From Tridacna crocea (lineage: Eukaryota > Mollusca > Bivalvia > Cardiida > Cardiidae): DNA of 64,000 nt. The notes beneath the pieces were generated by a model. It did not search any database, had not been told where the DNA came from, and saw nothing but the letters and a program-made list of their open reading frames with translations. Numbering within the stretch: the first letter of the stretch is position 1; every line of letters starts with the position of its first letter. The stretch spans positions 54,132,192 to 54,196,191 of the forward strand of contig OX031061.1 in the NCBI GenBank assembly GCA_943736015.1, written 5' to 3'. A program made the translations under genes and the position numbers. Of the stretch, positions 60,255 through 64,000 are shown one piece after another.

Positions 60255-60471
60255 TTAACCCATTACCACACAATCCCTACTTTTGATGCCCTTGAGAAAG
60301 AAGCCATTAGAAAGCATTGTGGGAAAAGGAGAAAATGCTGGTAACCAGCATTTTCTCCTTTTCCCACGATGTTTTCTTCCCAACACAAATTTTCAGTCAT
60401 GTCTATTTTGTCATCTGCAAATGCTTTGAATTTGAATCAGCCTAAAATTTTGTCATTTGGTAAAAAGTTAA
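60255..60471 (-). repeat. PB-A copy (217 bp)
   Basis: TTAACCCATTACCACACAATCCC left, perfect inner hairpin, TCATTTGGTAAAAAGTTAA right. Confidence 0.93.
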
Positions 60472-60818
60472 GCTCATAGTTCCTCATGCACAGACTCTAT
60501 GAGATACTGTATACAACAGGGATCAGGAATTTTCAGAGGAATTTTCCTGCAAGTATCTGTTACCTGAAACTAATCTTGTGATGTATGACCATTTTCAGCA
60601 TGCTACAGGTTTCAACTCAGTCGATAGATATTTCATTAATTGTGACCTGAAGGCAGAAAATACATGTACTAGAAAATGGTAAAAATAAACCACTATCTCT
60701 GTCCCTATGTTCTTCTAAGTGGAGAGATCATGGGACATTGTCCAACTCGATAAAAAAATATAATCAAAATGCACTTAGAAAGGACTTTGTCCCTTTCCAT
60801 GTTCTGTGAACAGGAGGC
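60472..60818. other. No recognised feature
   Basis: Unassigned DNA. Confidence 0.45.
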
Positions 60819-61051
60819 TTAACCCTTTATCAAGCAATCCCTGGTTTTTTATGTCCATGGCGGCAAAGAAGACTTTTGAAAACAATGTGGGAAAAGGAGA
60901 AAATGCTGGTAGCCAGCATTTTCTCCTTTTACCACACTGTTTTCTTCCCTATCGGAGACCTAAAGCTAATTTGTTTCAATTCTGTTTTTTGTAGTCTACA
61001 GATGCTCTCAGTTTGAAAGAATGCAAAATTTGTTGTTTGGGAACAGGTTAA
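60819..61051 (-). repeat. PB-A copy, full length (233 bp)
   Basis: TTAACCCTTTATCAAGCAATCCC left, hairpin with GGTAGCC centre, TTGTTTGGGAACAGGTTAA right. Confidence 0.92.
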
Positions 61052-61184
61052 TGCACCAGCTAAACTCAAAAGGTATTGTCCCATGTCAGCCTGCACAGAC
61101 AAAAGTCTGACATGGATCTTTTTGATATATTGGTCAATACTCTGCATGCTCAAGAACCATTCTACCCTACAATTCAGCCTGTTG

Positions 61185-61413
61185 TTAACCCTTTACCCCA
61201 TAAGGCATTTCTATGGTATCTCTAATTGACCCTTGGTAACAGCAAGGATGAAACCGTTTCTTATGTGTATATGACACCTTTATATAGCATAGAAAACATT
61301 GTGACAAAAGGTGAAATTGCTCGTCAAGAGCAATTTCACCTTTTGCCACAATGTTTTCTAAAGGCTCTTACAAGCAATGCGTAGAAATAAGTATCTGTGG
61401 AGTTAAGGGTTAA
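61185..61413 (+). repeat. PB-B copy, full length (229 bp)
   Basis: TTAA both ends; hairpin around GCTCGTCAAGAGC. Confidence 0.95.
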
Positions 61414-61545
61414 TACGAAATAGATTTTATTGAACCAAAACTGTTTTGACTTGATTAGTTTTATGTATCAGGGAGATGTGTTATGCCCCCTTTCCATAGA
61501 GCATGGCTAAAATTTATGAGAGAAATAGTTTTGAGTACATTATTA

Positions 61546-61873
61546 GTTGTACGGTCAAGTGGCAGGGGACTTGGAAACTTGTTTAACCCATTACCACACA
61601 ATCCCTACTTTTGACGACCCTGAGGAAGAAGCTTTTAGAAAACACTGGGAAAAGGCGAAAATGCTGGTAACCACAATGTTTTCTACCCTTCAGAATACAA
61701 ATTTCAAATTTTCATTCACTTTTATTTTGTCATCTGCAAATGCTTTGGATTTGGACAAGCCTAAAATATTGTTGTGTGGTAATGAGTTAAGGCTGAGCCG
61801 AAGGCGAGGTTGCGACATGATTCACCACAGCTGTGAACAATTTTCCAAGTCCCCTGCCACCTGATTGTACAAC
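61546..61873. repeat. Inverted-repeat element hosting a PB-A copy
   Basis: GTTGTACGGTCAAGTGGCAG + GGGACTTGGAAA (61546) is inverted as TTTCCAAGTCCCC + TGCCACCTGATTGTACAAC (to 61873). Without the PB-A insert it is about 125 bp. Confidence 0.85.
61583..61790 (-). repeat. PB-A copy with right stem deleted from the centre (208 bp)
   Basis: GCGAAAATGCTGGTAACC is followed directly by ACAATGTTTTCTACC: about 20 bp of the right arm is missing. Confidence 0.92.
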
Positions 61874-62198
61874 AAATTTATTATACTGTAAAGTTTTACC
61901 CTTTCAAAGCGCTTTAAGCAAAGTTTTCTTGTTTTATAATTTCACCAATTGAGTATGCTAACGAAATAGAAATTCCCTTCTGTGTGCCCCAATTCAATGA
62001 AAGCTGACACCACTGGGAACCAATGTCACAAAAATGTGCAGTTTGGTGCATAAATGTGCAGCTTGCTGATCGATCGATGCAACAATTTTGGATGTTGTGT
62101 TGCACGTGTAGTGATGTTTACAGAGCACTCAAAGGGGAAAATGGCTATATGTGGTTTTTGCAAGGGTATATGATATATGTTCCCGGCATCTTACTCAG

Positions 62199-62601
62199 GC
62201 CCGTCGGAAGGAAATTTCATTTGGTCCGGCCAGTGTGGCGAGCGACGGAGTCGCGAAGCCATGCTAGGGGGGGTCCGGGGCCATGCTCCCCCGGTAAAAT
62301 TTTGAAAATAAGACGCTCTCTGGTGCATTCTGGCGCATTTTTTTAGGTTTATATTACGCATTTAAGCCATCTTGAAAATAAGACGCCCCTGGTGCATTTT
62401 TGAGGTTTATATTACGCATTTAAGCCATGCTGGGGGGGGGGGGATCCAGGGGGGCATGCTCCCCTGGAAAAATGTTGAACATAAGATGCCTGTGGTGCAT
62501 TCTGGGGCATTTTTTTGAGGTTTAAATTACACATTTTTTTCGAAAATTGGTCAGGCCATTTTTCATTTTCGGCCGAAAATTTGGTCCGACGGCCTTGTAA
62601 C
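62199..62601. repeat. Non-autonomous element with GGCCGTCGGA-type ends and internal tandem units
   Basis: GGCCCGTCGG at 62199 and CCGACGGCC ending near 62594; TACTCAG flanks both sides (62192-62198, 62602-62608). Inside, three units of CTGGTGCATT..GAGGTTTATATTACGCATTT with GC-rich CATGCTCCCC blocks. Confidence 0.75.
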
Positions 62602-62749
62602 TACTCAGATCACAAGGAATTTCTTTGCAGTATAATAATATTGTCTCAGTAACTGCTACTTTGAAAATGTCCCCTATCTGCAAGTTTATGTGTCAAGTAA
62701 TTTCCTCTCTCAATCAGTTGCAGAATAATGCCCTTCTTTCATCTCAGAT

Positions 62750-62896
62750 GTCTGAATTATCAACCAAACTACAACATTTTAGAGACTGGTATAAAAGCCA
62801 AGCATTTGATGGTGACAGAATAAGCATATCTCAAAAAACTGAAATATTTTGGAAGGGTAGAAAACACTGTTGGAAAAGGAGAAAATGCTGATTACC
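62750..62896 (+). repeat. PB-A left half ending at the hairpin centre
   Basis: CAACCAAACTACAACATTTTAG.., GAAAACACTGTTGGAAAAGG, AATGCTGATTACC, then unrelated sequence. Confidence 0.75.
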
Positions 62897-63102
62897 ACTA
62901 CATGTACATGCAGTTTTTTTTTTTACCTGGAGCTCTGTCTGTCTAGGACTGTGAATTTTGAAATATTCTCAGTCACTGCATACTTGTATTTCCTTGACCT
63001 GATGCTGACAACCTTGCACCACTAGAACAGACATCACTAGACAGGAACCTGTAACCAAGTAAACATGCTGCAGTATTTTTAAAGAAGATTTGCTGGCAGG
63101 CG

Positions 63103-63337
63103 TTTAATCCATTACACAATCCCTACTTTTGACAACCCTGAGAAAGAAGCCTTTAGAAAACATTGTGAGAAAAGGAGAAAAGGAGAAAATGCTGGTAACC
63201 AGCATTTTCTCCTTTTCCCACAATGTTTTCTACCCTTTACAAAACAAATTTCAACTTTTCATTCACTTTTATTTTGTCGTCTGCAAATGCTTTCGAATTG
63301 GACAAGCCAAAGATTTTGTTGTTTGGTAATGAGTTAA
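63103..63337 (-). repeat. PB-A copy, full length (235 bp)
   Basis: TTAATCCATTACACAATCCC left; AAAAGGAGAAAAGGAGAAAATG has a 10-bp duplication in one arm only; TTAA right, shared. Confidence 0.93.
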
Positions 63338-63556
63338 CTCTTTACCGAAAGTCCAATTTTTGTACCTAAGTTCCAAGATGTTGCAAACAAAAAATTAATT
63401 GGCTTAATTTATGAAAATTAACTTCAAAAAGGTAGAAAACATGGTGGGAAAAGTAGAAAAAGCTGGTTATCAGCATTTTCTCCTTTCCCCACAAAGTTTT
63501 CAAAAGGCCTCTTCCTCAGAGTCGTTAAAACTCAGGATTTTGGGGTAAAGGATTAA
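63334..63556 (+). repeat. PB-A copy (223 bp)
   Basis: CTCTTTACCGAAAGTCC left, hairpin with GGTTATC centre, TTTTGGGGTAAAGGATTAA right. Confidence 0.9.
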
Positions 63557-63617
63557 TGAAATACTAGAGAGGTGAGGAAAATGACTTGGTTGTCCTATCC
63601 CTCCATCCTTCACACCA

Positions 63618-63745
63618 ACCCTTTCAGCGCAATAGGTGAAAAAAAAGGCTTGTGTGAAAAGTATAGATACAGATCAGACTGTTCATTATGTAGTCTGATC
63701 TTGGATCTTTGCTGTCCACTTGTATAGTCAACCTTATGCCATAAA
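63618..63745 (+). repeat. PAL-C palindromic repeat
   Basis: CCCTTTCAGCGCAATAGG, ACAGATCAGACTGTTCATTATG, TAGTCTGATCTTGGATC, TGCTGTCCAC. Confidence 0.75.
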
Positions 63746-64000
63746 AAACTGCTTTACTTTCACTGGATTATATTTTCAGCTATCCAGTGAGGTTTAGTTA
63801 ACTTTGCTGCTAAGACAGTTAAGCGACAAGCATTCACATTATAGTTGTAAATTCTATGACATCATGTGTTTTTGGCAAAACAGATACGGAAGGAAATATA
63901 GTCAAATAGTCTTTGTGTAACATTGCCTTTCATTGCCAAAGTCGTATGGATTCAGCTAAGACTTGGCTATAAGTCAATGTGAACTTAAGGCAGCGTTCGT

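Noticed and set aside
62023-62346. 107-residue open frame upstream of and into the GC-rich element
   Set aside because: It runs across the element boundary into repeat sequence with no conserved domain.
1029-63556. Dozens of short open frames with the shared peptide [21 protein letters not shown]
   Set aside because: They are translations of the PB-A palindrome in one frame and strand or the other. The likeness comes from the DNA repeat, and the frames begin and end at random in flanking DNA.

Overview
The window reads as an AT-rich animal nuclear genome: one spliced gene with long introns, several tRNA-derived SINEs, minisatellites and very many short non-autonomous DNA transposons. The transcription factor sequence and the types of dispersed repeat suggest a lophotrochozoan, most likely a bivalve mollusc. 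The taxon is an inference and no species can be named.

The only protein-coding gene I can support is an Ets1/Ets2 (Pointed-type) transcription factor on the + strand. Eight coding exons (21690-21987, 23239-23361, 34365-34565, 38757-38873, 39686-39760, 40765-40959, 43531-43815, 45837-46180) join without a frame break into 545 codons plus a stop. The protein has an N-terminal basic segment, a Thr-Pro MAPK-type site, a PNT/SAM domain, a Ser/Gln/Pro-rich linker, an IKTE SUMO motif, an Ets1-like autoinhibitory segment and a C-terminal ETS DNA-binding domain. All seven introns are phase 1. A plausible TATA/CCAAT promoter lies at 21336-21445. The 3' UTR may end near 46.63 kb or near 48.70 kb.

Nearly everything else is repeat. 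Two related families dominate. Family A, called PB-A here, is about 229 bp, begins and ends in TTAA, has terminal inverted repeats like CTCTTTACCAAACGA / CCCATTACCACACAA, and carries a central near-perfect hairpin built on CATTGTGGGAAAAGG and AGAAAATGCTGGT. By hand I recognise roughly 85-90 intact, truncated or decayed copies in 64 kb, about a quarter of the window. Family B, PB-B, is also about 229 bp with the same ends and hairpin flank but a different inner stem; it has seven good copies and one diverged copy. TTAA target duplication and ends beginning CCC/CTC suggest piggyBac-superfamily MITEs. PB-A '+' means the end with AAACGACAAAATTTTAGAC is on the left. Insertion at TTAA is shown by a filled/empty paralogous pair (12.7-13.9 kb), by insertions into a minisatellite (48.8-49.9 kb) and by nested copies (30.3, 54.5, 55.3-56.4, 59.3 kb).

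Layout: 1-21.1 kb is upstream repeats and unassigned AT-rich DNA. 21.3-46.6 (or 48.7) kb is the ETS gene, its introns packed with PB-A copies, three of them starting 10-20 bp after a splice donor. 48.8-49.7 kb is a GGATCC-rich minisatellite. 50-64 kb is downstream repeats, including a five-element nest and two other inverted-repeat elements. I see no other protein gene, functional tRNA, rRNA, CRISPR array or autonomous transposase.
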